Source: a virus
Strand: one strand, 5' to 3'
Length of the DNA: 64,000 nt
Virus record (IMG/VR): IMGVR_UViG_3300021961_000040
Location: 44,075 to 108,074 of that record
In this document: positions 41,334 to 49,223 of the stretch, in pieces
How the letters are laid out: each line of letters starts with the position of its first letter
How positions within the stretch are numbered: position 1 is the stretch's first letter
The notes under the pieces: generated by a model
Told to the model about the DNA's origin: nothing
The model's input: only the letters and a program-made list of their open reading frames with translations
The model's database searches: none
Translations under genes and position numbers: made by a program

Positions 41334-41421
41334 GGAAGTGACCCGGCTGGATGAGGACACCGCCTTGAAAGCGGCTGGAGTTTAAAAGCTCTTCGGGGTT
41401 CGAGTCCCCGCGCTTCCGCCA
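41334..41421 (+). tRNA. tRNA-Ser(UGA) with atypical D-arm
   Basis: Acceptor GGAAGTG/CGCTTCC, anticodon arm CCGC-CTTGAAA-GCGG (UGA), long variable arm, T-arm GGGGTTCGAGTCCCC, G73 and encoded CCA. The D-arm (CCCGGCTGGATGAGG) pairs poorly, unlike the remnant at 41239. Confidence 0.8.
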
Positions 41422-41446
41422 CTACTCAATTAAGACAGGTGATAAA

Positions 41447-41602
41447 ATGTATCCTAAGTTTTTCCAAACCATGATGGGGCAGTCTTTCTTTGAAGGTCAA
41501 GTCCCAAGACTTATCAAAGCACTTGAGAAACTAGCCTGTGAGATCCAACGCTATAACGACGCACAAGAAAGAAAAAAGTCAAAGGATGAAAAAGATGTAT
41601 GA
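41447..41602 (+). CDS. small hypothetical protein
   Basis: 51 residues (MYPKFFQTMMGQSFFEGQ, then charged helix). Overlaps the nuclease start by 17 bases. No family recognised. Confidence 0.5.
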   Translation: MYPKFFQTMMGQSFFEGQVPRLIKALEKLACEIQRYNDAQERKKSKDEKDV

Positions 41603-41930
41603 ATACAGAGCTTTTGTTAGAAAAGTATACGACGGAGATACGATTACAGTTGACATTGATCTAGGCTTTGAAGTAATGCTAAAGAATCAGAAACTTAGGC
41701 TTTACGGAATTAATACGCCCGAAGTTCGAGGAGAATCAAGAGAAGAAGGCACCAAGGTAAGAGATGCTTTGAGAACAAGAATCTCCAACAAGTGGATTAA
41801 AGTCAAGACTCATCGAGATCAAAAGGGTAAATATGGCCGGTGGCTAGCAGAAATTTACGATGATTCCGAAGAGTCAATTAACCAGTGGTTACTTAGTGAA
41901 GGCCATGCAGTAGAATTTATGAAAGGATAA
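41586..41930 (+). CDS. thermonuclease-like (SNase) nuclease
   Basis: 114 residues from ATG 41586. VYDGDTITVDIDLGFE, KLRLYGINTPEVRGE (catalytic R and E), YGRWLAEIY and LSEGHAVEF are SNase motifs. No signal peptide. A Ca2+-dependent DNA/RNA nuclease. Confidence 0.88.
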   Translation: MKKMYEYRAFVRKVYDGDTITVDIDLGFEVMLKNQKLRLYGINTPEVRGESREEGTKVRDALRTRISNKWIKVKTHRDQKGKYGRWLAEIYDDSEESINQWLLSEGHAVEFMKG

Positions 41931-41932
41931 AA

Positions 41933-42259
41933 ATGTTAAACGTAACAGATAGTACATTTAAAGAAGAAGTATTAGATTTTGACGGAACAGTCTTTGTTGA
42001 TTTTTGGGCGCCCTGGTGTGGGCCCTGTAAAGTCATGTTACCTATTTATGAAAAACTAGCAGACACTTACACTTCAGAATCTGTTAAGTTTGTCAAGTAC
42101 GAAGCAGGCGCTGAAGATTGCACACAAGCATTAAAAGAATACGGAATCAGCGGAATTCCTACCTTTATTGCTTTTCGTTCGAGCAGAGATCCTATTAAAT
42201 TTGTAGGTGCCGGCGACTTAGAAGGTTTTATTAACAGGACTTTAACATCTAATGATTGA
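41933..42259 (+). CDS. thioredoxin
   Basis: 108 residues. FVDFWAPWCGPCK with WCGPC at 28-32, GISGIPTFIAF with the cis-Pro. Reduces disulfides, for example of ribonucleotide reductase. Confidence 0.93.
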   Translation: MLNVTDSTFKEEVLDFDGTVFVDFWAPWCGPCKVMLPIYEKLADTYTSESVKFVKYEAGAEDCTQALKEYGISGIPTFIAFRSSRDPIKFVGAGDLEGFINRTLTSND

Positions 42260-43304
42260 TTACGTAGACATCGTATGTGGTTTGTCTTGGGGTGACGAAG
42301 GAAAAGGTAAAGTAACTTCTCACCTAGTTTCAAAAAATGATTATGATTATGTCTGTCGATGGGCTGGCGGCTCCAATGCTGGACATACTATTTACGTAGA
42401 CGGAAAAAAATACAAGACGCATATTGTTCCAGCAGGCGTGTTTCATGGAATCAAGTCTGTAATTGGCCCGGGCTGCGTATTACATGTAGAGTCTTTTTAT
42501 AAAGAACTCAAATATCTTTCAGAAGCAGGTTTTGATACTTCCCTGGTTAAGGTTTCACCAAGAGCACATATTGTAACAGAAGCTCATCGAAATATTGACA
42601 GCGGCACCTATGCAAAAAGGTTAGGCACGACTTCGTCCGGTATTGGTCCTGCTTATTCAGACAAAGCTTCACGTACAGGAAATCGTGCTCAAGACGTCTT
42701 ACCTGAAAATCTACTTTGGAATGAAAAGTTTGATTCTGACCCAAGAGATTCTGACCCAAGAGATCTCGGTGCAAAGATCTTGTGCGAAGGAGCACAGGGG
42801 ATCTGGTTAGATATCGACTGGGGTAACTATCCGTATGTAACGTCATCTAACACACTACCTTATGCTGCCTGCAGCCTTGGATTCCCGCCCCAGAAAATTA
42901 GACAAGTGTGGGGTTGCGCAAAAGCTTATGACACACGCTCAGGATATGATCCTGAATTTCCAGAAGAACTTGCAGAAGACGCACATCTTAGCTTTCTTCA
43001 AGAAGAGGGTCAAGAGTTTGGAGTCACAACAGGACGCAAGCGTGCTGTAAATTGGTTAAATATTGACAGGCTCATTCGCGCTATGAACATGACAGGGACA
43101 ACTCACCTTGTTGTTTCAAAATGTGATGTGCTAGAAAAGTCAGATGTTATAAAAGTAAAGTTTGCTGGGGGTCGTTTTGAACCCGACACTTACATGAAGA
43201 TTCCTTCTATTTCTAAGTTTGAAAGCTTTATTATCAAGCAAATTAGAGAAAACTGTGAAGAGATTAAAACGATCAAGTTTTCTTATTCACCTGAGACAAT
43301 TTGA
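42252..43304 (+). CDS. purA: adenylosuccinate synthetase, short form
   Basis: 350 residues against ~430 in bacteria; the size is nearer archaeal PurA and phage PurZ. GLSWGDEGKGK keeps the catalytic Asp that I recall being replaced by Ser in PurZ of 2-aminoadenine phages, so ordinary IMP plus Asp chemistry is favoured. SNAGHTI, TTSSGIGPAYSDK, EGAQGIWLDIDWG, VTTGRKR follow the family order. The DSDPRDSDPRD tandem repeat marks a shortened linker. Overlaps thioredoxin by 8 bases. Confidence 0.88.
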   Translation: MIDYVDIVCGLSWGDEGKGKVTSHLVSKNDYDYVCRWAGGSNAGHTIYVDGKKYKTHIVPAGVFHGIKSVIGPGCVLHVESFYKELKYLSEAGFDTSLVKVSPRAHIVTEAHRNIDSGTYAKRLGTTSSGIGPAYSDKASRTGNRAQDVLPENLLWNEKFDSDPRDSDPRDLGAKILCEGAQGIWLDIDWGNYPYVTSSNTLPYAACSLGFPPQKIRQVWGCAKAYDTRSGYDPEFPEELAEDAHLSFLQEEGQEFGVTTGRKRAVNWLNIDRLIRAMNMTGTTHLVVSKCDVLEKSDVIKVKFAGGRFEPDTYMKIPSISKFESFIIKQIRENCEEIKTIKFSYSPETI

Positions 43305-43311
43305 GCTCGGA

Positions 43312-43327
43312 GCGCAAGATGTCTTGC
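43312..43327. repeat. palindromic element
   Basis: GCGCAAGATGTCTTGC, next to an alternating purine-pyrimidine stretch. A very similar site is at 3965-3982 (in a gene) and an inverted degenerate one at 57886. Confidence 0.4.
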
Positions 43328-43361
43328 ACTATATACGTACGTGCGCGAGAGACATATTAGA

Positions 43362-43390
43362 GTGCAAATAAAATAAAAGTACTTTAAAAT
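43362..43390 (+). promoter_or_regulatory. phage promoter
   Basis: GTGCAA 43362-43367, 17 bases, TAAAAT 43385-43390. Confidence 0.85.
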
Positions 43391-43414
43391 AATCTCAAAG
43401 GAAGGGAAAGAGAG

Positions 43415-43876
43415 ATGTTTTCTACGGCACGAAAGAAGGCCCGGGACATTTTGCTTGAAGAAGCAAAGCGTCAAATGTACAGAAATCAGGTTGTCTTTAC
43501 TGAAGACACGAGACCTGTTGACTCTGTCAGGGCACTATACGCTCAACTTAATACAGAGTTGTTTGAAGGTCTCTTGCCTCAAATTGAAGTCAAAATGAAT
43601 AGTCGTCTAAGAAAAACTCTTGGCAAAGCCTTCTATATTATTGAGTCGGGTGGAAAGATTCGTCCGACTAGAATTGAGATTAAGAAGAATCATAAGTGGA
43701 CCCCTCGCTTTCTTAGAAAAGTTATGACTCATGAGATGTGTCATATCTGGGCTTATCACTTCCACAATGAAAAAGGACATGGAAAGATGTTCTGGTCTAA
43801 GATGAAAGAGCTGGGTTATCCAAAGACTCATGTCTGGGATGATGCTTTGACCTGCGAGAAAGATATTTGGTCTTGA
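43415..43876 (+). CDS. SprT-like zinc metalloprotease
   Basis: 153 residues. ALYAQLNTELFEGLLP and SRLRKTLGKAFY open the SprT domain; HEMCHIWAYHFHNEKGHGKMFW gives HExxH and the third His. Spartan relatives cleave DNA-protein crosslinks; the phage role is unknown. Confidence 0.85.
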   Translation: MFSTARKKARDILLEEAKRQMYRNQVVFTEDTRPVDSVRALYAQLNTELFEGLLPQIEVKMNSRLRKTLGKAFYIIESGGKIRPTRIEIKKNHKWTPRFLRKVMTHEMCHIWAYHFHNEKGHGKMFWSKMKELGYPKTHVWDDALTCEKDIWS

Positions 43877-43906
43877 GTGTAAAACTCAACAATGATGTGT
43901 TAATAT
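43877..43906 (+). promoter_or_regulatory. phage promoter (18-base spacing)
   Basis: GTGTAA 43877-43882 directly after the TGA, TAATAT 43901-43906. Confidence 0.6.
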
Positions 43907-43937
43907 ACAAATTACCTAAGTGGAGAAAACAAACTGT

Positions 43938-44213
43938 ATGTCACGTAATGATGATTTGGAAATTGAGTCCGGACCTTATGTTGTGTTGAGCGACGGAAGT
44001 CTTTTTGATGATGCTTTTGAGTGTGAAATCGCTTATATGAGCAGAATTGCCGAAGATGAAGTCTTGATTACACAGAATAGAGGGTGGAAATCGGGTGATG
44101 GGCCAGCTATACATTTTGATGCTGCTGAACCCGACCAAATTTATTCTATTCCTCTTCGAGAAATTATTCGATTTTACTTTGAGAATCACCCAGAAGAGGA
44201 TCCGATGAGATGA
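43938..44213 (+). CDS. hypothetical protein
   Basis: 91 residues; start ATG 43938 preferred over GTG 43920. Acidic, beta-rich middle (PYVVLSDGSLFDDAFECEI). No family recognised. Confidence 0.5.
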   Translation: MSRNDDLEIESGPYVVLSDGSLFDDAFECEIAYMSRIAEDEVLITQNRGWKSGDGPAIHFDAAEPDQIYSIPLREIIRFYFENHPEEDPMR

Positions 44214-44398
44214 TTTATACAGCCATCTATTGGAGTACATGCTCTGGTGAGTTTTCTCGGGCAGTTGTTTTTAACGCGTCTTATAATAAAGAAGATGCCT
44301 GGAACATCGCTCTAGAAATGCTGGGTAAACATGAGTGGGAAATGCTCGTTTGTCTTGTTCCGGGCAGCCATGAAACTTGGGCCCCTTGTATGCATTAA
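44210..44398 (+). CDS. small hypothetical protein
   Basis: 62 residues, ATGA-coupled; IYWSTCSGEFSRAVVF and ALEMLGKHEWEMLVCL. No family recognised. Confidence 0.45.
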   Translation: MIYTAIYWSTCSGEFSRAVVFNASYNKEDAWNIALEMLGKHEWEMLVCLVPGSHETWAPCMH

Positions 44399-44436
44399 GC
44401 CTCACTTAAGTATTAAAATATCAATACGAGGTAAAA

Positions 44437-45177
44437 ATGATCAATTACAACATTATTGAAGAACTTAATAGTTTTACTGAAACGATTGCTGATACCGTTT
44501 GTGAAAGTGTTATGTCGACAAGCTTTGACGCGACCTTTAATGACGAATGGTTTGTAAGTGAGATTCGAGAAAGAGTAAATGTTCCTTTCCCGATCAAACA
44601 GTTCTTTTATCTCGATTTTGACATCCCAAATACAATCAGTTCAATCAACGATGAAACTGACAATATTGTAGTGACAATTGCACTTTTCGTGGGAAATGAT
44701 TCTCTTTCTATTTCTGCAGATAACAGTCCAGTTGATGGATCACCTGTCGGAATGCATATCAATATCTTCCTAACAGACGAATGTGATCTAAAAAGTGATG
44801 TCAACATAGATATTTTTATGTTTGAGCTTGAAAACTCTATTAGACACGAACTTGAGCATATTCTGCAAGAAGAGTTTTCCGAAGCAGTAGAGTACCTTGA
44901 CTATCACAAGATTGATTTTAGATCCTGCAAGGATCCTTCAAGTCTCTGTCTATATCTCGTGCAGCCTGCAGAAGTCTCTGCACATGTTCGAGGTTACGAG
45001 AAGGTATCTCAAACTCATTTTGACTTTTATAGGGCAGTCATTAGTCTTCTTCGTGGATATACTCAGAAAGGATTCTTATCTGATGATGAAGAAATGCGCG
45101 TCTTTTTGTGTTGGAAAGACTGGTTTGAGAGAAATACTTATATTAAAGAAAAGGGAGCAGAACTATGTGCGAAGTAG
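44437..45177 (+). CDS. putative zinc metallopeptidase
   Basis: 246 residues. SIRHELEHILQEEF near residue 140 gives HExxH; VQPAEVSAHVRGYEKV could supply a downstream Glu ligand. N-terminal half beta-rich. No signal peptide. Family not identified. Confidence 0.55.
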   Translation: MINYNIIEELNSFTETIADTVCESVMSTSFDATFNDEWFVSEIRERVNVPFPIKQFFYLDFDIPNTISSINDETDNIVVTIALFVGNDSLSISADNSPVDGSPVGMHINIFLTDECDLKSDVNIDIFMFELENSIRHELEHILQEEFSEAVEYLDYHKIDFRSCKDPSSLCLYLVQPAEVSAHVRGYEKVSQTHFDFYRAVISLLRGYTQKGFLSDDEEMRVFLCWKDWFERNTYIKEKGAELCAK

Positions 45178-45452
45178 TTTCCTTGTCTGAATACAAAAAG
45201 TCTCTTGAGAAAAAGCAGACTCAGATTGAGCTAGATTTTCTCTATCAACAGGTAGATGAAATTATGGAGAAAATTGGCGAAATCGAACCAGAACCCTTTT
45301 ATAATAACGACGAAATTGTTGACGGTTTACTTAAGAACGGGCTTCAGCTCGGACCGTCCGAATCTGCGCTTTTTAGCGCATACTATTCCCTGGTTGGTGA
45401 AGGCAGAGAAGATCTGGCTGAGCTTGTCTTGGGAATCCTTGAGATGAAATGA
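45165..45452 (+). CDS. hypothetical helical protein
   Basis: 95 residues, 13-base overlap with the metallopeptidase; helical (SLEKKQTQIELDFLYQQVDEI). Its TGA abuts the next promoter box. Confidence 0.5.
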   Translation: MCEVVSLSEYKKSLEKKQTQIELDFLYQQVDEIMEKIGEIEPEPFYNNDEIVDGLLKNGLQLGPSESALFSAYYSLVGEGREDLAELVLGILEMK

Positions 45453-45481
45453 GTGCAAATAATTCCAATATGATTTAAGAT
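45453..45481 (+). promoter_or_regulatory. phage promoter
   Basis: GTGCAA 45453-45458, 17 bases, TAAGAT 45476-45481. Confidence 0.8.
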
Positions 45482-45496
45482 AAAATGGGAGCAATA

Positions 45497-45685
45497 ATGA
45501 AGTACTCACTTAAGCAAGTAGTTGTAGATAGCCTCGGAAATCGTGGGCAGATTGTAGACTTTAAAGCTCTTGACGGACAAAACTTTTATCAAGTTTTGCT
45601 TGACAAGGATTGGGCCACAGGAAAGGCAGACTTTTTTCCCGAAGAAAATCTTAGGCTTCCCCCGAGACTCCAGAAGGCATCTTAG
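45497..45685 (+). CDS. small hypothetical protein
   Basis: 62 residues from ATG 45497 (GGAG upstream). VVVDSLGNRGQIVDFKALDG is SH3-like. No family recognised. Confidence 0.5.
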   Translation: MKYSLKQVVVDSLGNRGQIVDFKALDGQNFYQVLLDKDWATGKADFFPEENLRLPPRLQKAS

Positions 45686-45705
45686 GCGCTCTACGTTGAT
45701 CTCTG

Positions 45706-45737
45706 TTGATCTTTAAAACAATCTATGATTGTATAAT
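45706..45737 (+). promoter_or_regulatory. variant promoter
   Basis: TTGATC 45706-45711 and TATAAT 45732-45737; lacks the GTGYAA box. Confidence 0.4.
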
Positions 45738-45757
45738 CATTTCGAAGGAGAAAAGAA

Positions 45758-46222
45758 ATGAGTGCTTATATCAAGAACGGCGTGTACTATGCCCTCGATG
45801 CTGCAAACAATGAAATGAGCGGGATTTTTTATCCGCATGCTTTCTTTGTCAAGCGCGATGGAGATAATCCGCTTGCTGAGACTATGACTAGCGGTGTATA
45901 TAATTGCAGCGCTTCGGGCCTTGAGGCTCATGTAAATATCGATTACAAGTCTGCTATTGGGTGGGACAAGGTCCCGAAAGGTGTTGAGTATTATATTCTT
46001 TCAGACTCAGAAAGTGATTATGCAGTAACTGCAAATCATGCTCGAGAAAATTATGAGCTTCTTTTCTCATCTGGCCAGGTTCGAAACATGATTTGCAACG
46101 TTGCGCTCGACGTTTTTTACAACACCGGAGAAGATGCCTGGGGAGATAGAACAGCTAACCAAATCGAGGTAGACATGACCATGGCAGAAGCCGCGCAATG
46201 GGACGAAGAGGAGGCAGCATGA
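45758..46222 (+). CDS. hypothetical protein
   Basis: 154 residues with GGAG site. GYDKVPKG-type strands and an acidic C-terminus (MTMAEAAQWDEEEAA). No family recognised. Confidence 0.5.
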   Translation: MSAYIKNGVYYALDAANNEMSGIFYPHAFFVKRDGDNPLAETMTSGVYNCSASGLEAHVNIDYKSAIGWDKVPKGVEYYILSDSESDYAVTANHARENYELLFSSGQVRNMICNVALDVFYNTGEDAWGDRTANQIEVDMTMAEAAQWDEEEAA

Positions 46223-46401
46223 AGCACGTGCAGATGTTTTCTGAACTAATGGCAGAAGAACTCGATCGACAGTTTTGGGGAATGATCGATCCAAACCTTT
46301 TTCATGAAATTGCTGAGAATGCAAATAGCAGTTTTGACGACATGACGTCAGATGCGCAGTCTTTGGCGAAGATTATTCAGTATGCGCTGGAGCGTGAATA
46401 A
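46219..46401 (+). CDS. small hypothetical protein
   Basis: 60 residues, ATGA-coupled with GAGGAGG upstream; helical (FSELMAEELDRQFWGM). No family recognised. Confidence 0.45.
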   Translation: MKHVQMFSELMAEELDRQFWGMIDPNLFHEIAENANSSFDDMTSDAQSLAKIIQYALERE

Positions 46402-46839
46402 GTGAAACAGTCAGCTGGAATTATTCTTTTAGATGTAAGGCACGACCCGGTAAAAATTCTCTGCCTCAGAGCTTACGCCAACTGGGACTTTCCAAAAGGT
46501 CAACTTGATCCAGGAGAAACTCATCAGCAGGCAGCGTTGCGAGAACTCGAAGAAGAGACCGGATACAACATAGATGATATCCGAATGATCGGAAGTCTTC
46601 TCAATACGCCTGAGTCTGTAACTTATGGTAAGGGTAAAAAACAGAAGACAGCAACGTATTTCTACGCTGTTCTGGAAAACTTTGATAAGGAGCCTTACCT
46701 TCCGATCAATCCTGAACTAGGGAAGCCAGAACATGATGAATGGCGATGGGTTTCTGTGGAAGATCTTCCTGACTTGCTTCCTAAGCGGTTACAGCTTATT
46801 GCACAGAAGCTGAGTGCAAGTTCTCAAAACTCGTATTAA
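46402..46839 (+). CDS. NUDIX hydrolase
   Basis: 145 residues from GTG. Nudix box GQLDPGETHQQAALRELEEETGY at 33-55 with all catalytic Glu. Tail LPINPELGKPEHDEWRWVS resembles diadenosine polyphosphate or RNA 5' pyrophosphohydrolases. Nucleotide sanitation or decapping-like activity. Confidence 0.9.
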   Translation: MKQSAGIILLDVRHDPVKILCLRAYANWDFPKGQLDPGETHQQAALRELEEETGYNIDDIRMIGSLLNTPESVTYGKGKKQKTATYFYAVLENFDKEPYLPINPELGKPEHDEWRWVSVEDLPDLLPKRLQLIAQKLSASSQNSY

Positions 46840-46842
46840 GAT
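46814..46842 (+). promoter_or_regulatory. phage promoter
   Basis: GTGCAA 46814-46819, 17 bases, TAAGAT 46837-46842, within the end of the NUDIX gene; drives RNA ligase. Confidence 0.8.
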
Positions 46843-46867
46843 ATACACACAATAAAGGAGGTGCTTT

Positions 46868-48079
46868 TTGCATCCAAACATTCGTGAGCTGGTCACGCTT
46901 ATCACGTCCGACATTCGTTCCAACGCTGACAAAAAGGAGAAGTGGGCTGACTTCAAGTGTAACAACGTTGAAGAACTGACTCGCCTGCTCCAGCTTGAAG
47001 GTAAGGGGATGGATAATCCTGGTGCACTCATCGGAATTGACTTCGACGAAGATCGAAAGCTCATGTTGCTTAACTACACAGGTCAGGCACACAACTTCCT
47101 TCACGAGATTGAAGGCGGATGGACTCCCGTTCTGCGGCAGCTTCGTGGTTTGATTGTTGCTTATGATGGCGTGCCTCGAATGGTGTCTCGTGGTTTCGAG
47201 AAGTTCTTCAATTACAACGAGCTCCATGAGTGTTCTGTCGAAGGCTTGTCTGAAAAGTTTGGTGCTGATACAAAGTTTCTTGCACGTGAAAAGGCCGATG
47301 GCCATATGATTGAGTATTTTGTTCACAATGATGAACTCTGTGCTTCGACCCGTGGCAAGTTTGGCACTGCAAGCTCCGATCTTGCAACTGACATGTTCAA
47401 TCTTGAAACATTCAACATCGTTTCTGCTAATGTACCGAACGGCGTCATGTCTATCGTTGTCGAGCTTGTTCATCCTGACACTCGAGTCCATGTTGACTAC
47501 GATAGGTCTCATTTGTTCTTGCTCGCTATTTTTGATAAGGATGGTAATCGGTACAGCAATGAGATTCTTGAATCGCTTTGTGAGCAGCCGGAGTTTTTCT
47601 GCTTTACACCGCCTGCGGCGACAATGATGTCTCTCAACGACATGATTGCTGAAATCAACGATCGTAGTGTCGTTAACAACGAAGGTTGGGTCATGGACTT
47701 CGACGGATACCTTGTCAAGTTCAAGTACATCTCGTACATTGGTGAGATGGTCAAGTCCAAGCTTTCCTACAAATATATCATGAACTGCATGAAGAACGAT
47801 CGTCTCGATAAGATGCTCTTTACTCTGCCCGAAGAGATTCGTGAGGAAGCGTATCGAATGGTTGATGATGTTAAGGCAGCATCTGATCGTGCTATTCGGG
47901 CGGGTACTTATCAGCCACTATACGACTTGTTTAATCCAGACATGGAAGGTTCCAAGGGTTATTTTACTCAGGTTTGTCGGACCTATTGGCACGAGCACGT
48001 GATTCCGAACGGTCTGGATGAGGCTCGCCGAGCTGCGCAGGGTCGACTTCCGGCACTTCCATTTGCATTTGCTGGGTAA
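46868..48079 (+). CDS. RNA ligase, T4 Rnl1-like
   Basis: 403 residues from TTG 46868 (AAAGGAGG site). RQLRGLIVAYDG, SRGFEKFFNY, motif I EKADGHM with nucleotidyl Lys ~142, VELVHPDTRVHVDY, EGWVMDF and VKFKYISY match Rnl1-type ligases. It would repair cleaved tRNAs after host defence nucleases; the phage tRNA set fits. Confidence 0.9.
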   Translation: MHPNIRELVTLITSDIRSNADKKEKWADFKCNNVEELTRLLQLEGKGMDNPGALIGIDFDEDRKLMLLNYTGQAHNFLHEIEGGWTPVLRQLRGLIVAYDGVPRMVSRGFEKFFNYNELHECSVEGLSEKFGADTKFLAREKADGHMIEYFVHNDELCASTRGKFGTASSDLATDMFNLETFNIVSANVPNGVMSIVVELVHPDTRVHVDYDRSHLFLLAIFDKDGNRYSNEILESLCEQPEFFCFTPPAATMMSLNDMIAEINDRSVVNNEGWVMDFDGYLVKFKYISYIGEMVKSKLSYKYIMNCMKNDRLDKMLFTLPEEIREEAYRMVDDVKAASDRAIRAGTYQPLYDLFNPDMEGSKGYFTQVCRTYWHEHVIPNGLDEARRAAQGRLPALPFAFAG

Positions 48080-48194
48080 CGATTCGAGGAAGATCTTTCT
48101 TTCCAATTAGAAAGTCTAATACTCCGAGCCTTGCAAAAGCAAAGAATGCTAAGACAATTCCGATAATAAGAGATCCGAATATCGAATCGAACAT
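47964..48194 (-). CDS. possible small membrane protein, antisense overlap
   Basis: 76 residues; MFDSIFGSLIIGIVLAFFAFARLG is a good membrane segment, the rest soluble. It fills the 48080-48194 gap but its last ~115 bases lie antisense to RNA ligase. Weak ribosome site. Confidence 0.35.
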   Translation of the reverse strand: MFDSIFGSLIIGIVLAFFAFARLGVLDFLIGKKDLPRIVTQQMQMEVPEVDPAQLGEPHPDRSESRARANRSDKPE

Positions 48195-48282
48195 ACTTTC
48201 TTTTTCCATGTAAATAAATATTCTTCTCGTATGCAGGTTTGTCACTTGTTTGTTACATGCAGACAATGAATCTCCTTCGTAC

Positions 48283-48444
48283 ACCCGCCCTTTTTTAACT
48301 TCCCTCAGATGTCTTCAAATGGCCCTCAAAGACGTTGAACGAGACGGAATAAACACTTGGTTTTGGGAGAATGGAACTTTCTCTTGGAACCAGAATGAAT
48401 ATTTTTGGGATTGGAAGTCAAACAAAGAGGAACAGGAAAAATAA
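48283..48444 (+). pseudogene. duplicated 3' fragment of the 26839 gene
   Basis: Nearly identical to 26961-27117 (RPFLTSLRCLQMALKDVE ... FSWNQNEYFWDWK) but without the first ~40 codons. In-frame TTG 48250 lacks a good site. Confidence 0.65.
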
Positions 48445-48638
48445 TGTGGTTTACTGATTATCCTATCACATCTTTTGGTGATACACCCGGTCAAGAAGCT
48501 CCGAAAAGAAAGGTAAGGATTATCTCTCTTGAAAGACATCCGTATGTTTTAGTAGACATATTTGATGTTGATACAAAAAAGACGATCAGAGAATCTATCA
48601 AGTCATTCTATATCTACATCGAGGAGAACGAAGAATGA
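48444..48638 (+). CDS. small hypothetical protein
   Basis: 64 residues; starts in TAATG overlap, ends -ENEE with the GGAGAACGAAGAATGA junction. KVRIISLERHPYVLVDIF. No family recognised. Confidence 0.5.
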   Translation: MWFTDYPITSFGDTPGQEAPKRKVRIISLERHPYVLVDIFDVDTKKTIRESIKSFYIYIEENEE

Positions 48639-48943
48639 CACGATTAGTTTTGTTAAGTCTTCTTGTAGGGTGTTCACAGGCAGACTACGACGTGATCGAC
48701 ACAGGTGCATTTGAAGAAGTCGTCTGTTCACACCCAAACTCTCAGTTTGAGGCACAGGTAGAAGTTAACTATCAGGATGAAGATTTCACATCAGTTGAGA
48801 TTATTCTGGGACAGAACGAAGAGTTTTGGATTGCAGATTTGCAGCGCCCAAACGAAGATGTCACAACTTGGCATGCAACAATGCAGATTCTCGAGTTCGA
48901 CTGTTACACAGATTTTACATATAACTTTGTTACTGAGAACTAG
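48635..48943 (+). CDS. small lipoprotein
   Basis: 102 residues. Signal TRLVLLSLLVGCSQADYD with lipobox Cys and a DVIDTG linker; soluble beta domain. Surface or periplasmic moron-like protein; function unknown. Confidence 0.65.
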   Translation: MTRLVLLSLLVGCSQADYDVIDTGAFEEVVCSHPNSQFEAQVEVNYQDEDFTSVEIILGQNEEFWIADLQRPNEDVTTWHATMQILEFDCYTDFTYNFVTEN

Positions 48944-48945
48944 GC

Positions 48946-49164
48946 ATGACTGATTTTACGGAATTACTATATTTTTGGCTCATTTTAGGATTTTTAACTA
49001 TTTTTTATAGTATTCAGATTTGGGCTCTTGATTTTCTCTTAGTCAAGCTTAAGAACAAGTTTGATATTGGCAGATTTTTTACTCCGCTTTATCTCTTCAT
49101 TATTTGGGTTTTTGGAGGAGAACTTATTGCCTGGGTTTATCTTTTTACTTGTTTGACAGAATAA
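48946..49164 (+). CDS. small membrane protein
   Basis: 72 residues with two hydrophobic spans (FWLILGFLTIFYSIQIWAL, FTPLYLFIIWVFGGELIAW). Function unknown. Confidence 0.5.
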   Translation: MTDFTELLYFWLILGFLTIFYSIQIWALDFLLVKLKNKFDIGRFFTPLYLFIIWVFGGELIAWVYLFTCLTE

Positions 49165-49165
49165 A

Positions 49166-49194
49166 GTGTAAAAGGTACAAAAAAGAGTTAAAAT
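49166..49194 (+). promoter_or_regulatory. phage promoter
   Basis: GTGTAA 49166-49171, 17 bases, TAAAAT 49189-49194. Confidence 0.85.
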
Positions 49195-49223
49195 AACTAT
49201 GCCAACAACAAAGGAGGCCAATC

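Noticed and set aside
41239-41356. Group I or archaeal-type intron in tRNA-Ser
   Set aside because: No group I core and no bulge-helix-bulge; the site is the D-arm, not the anticodon loop.
42252-43304. PurZ of a 2-aminoadenine (Z) genome
   Set aside because: The catalytic Asp in WGDEGKGK is kept and no other Z-pathway gene is seen in the window.
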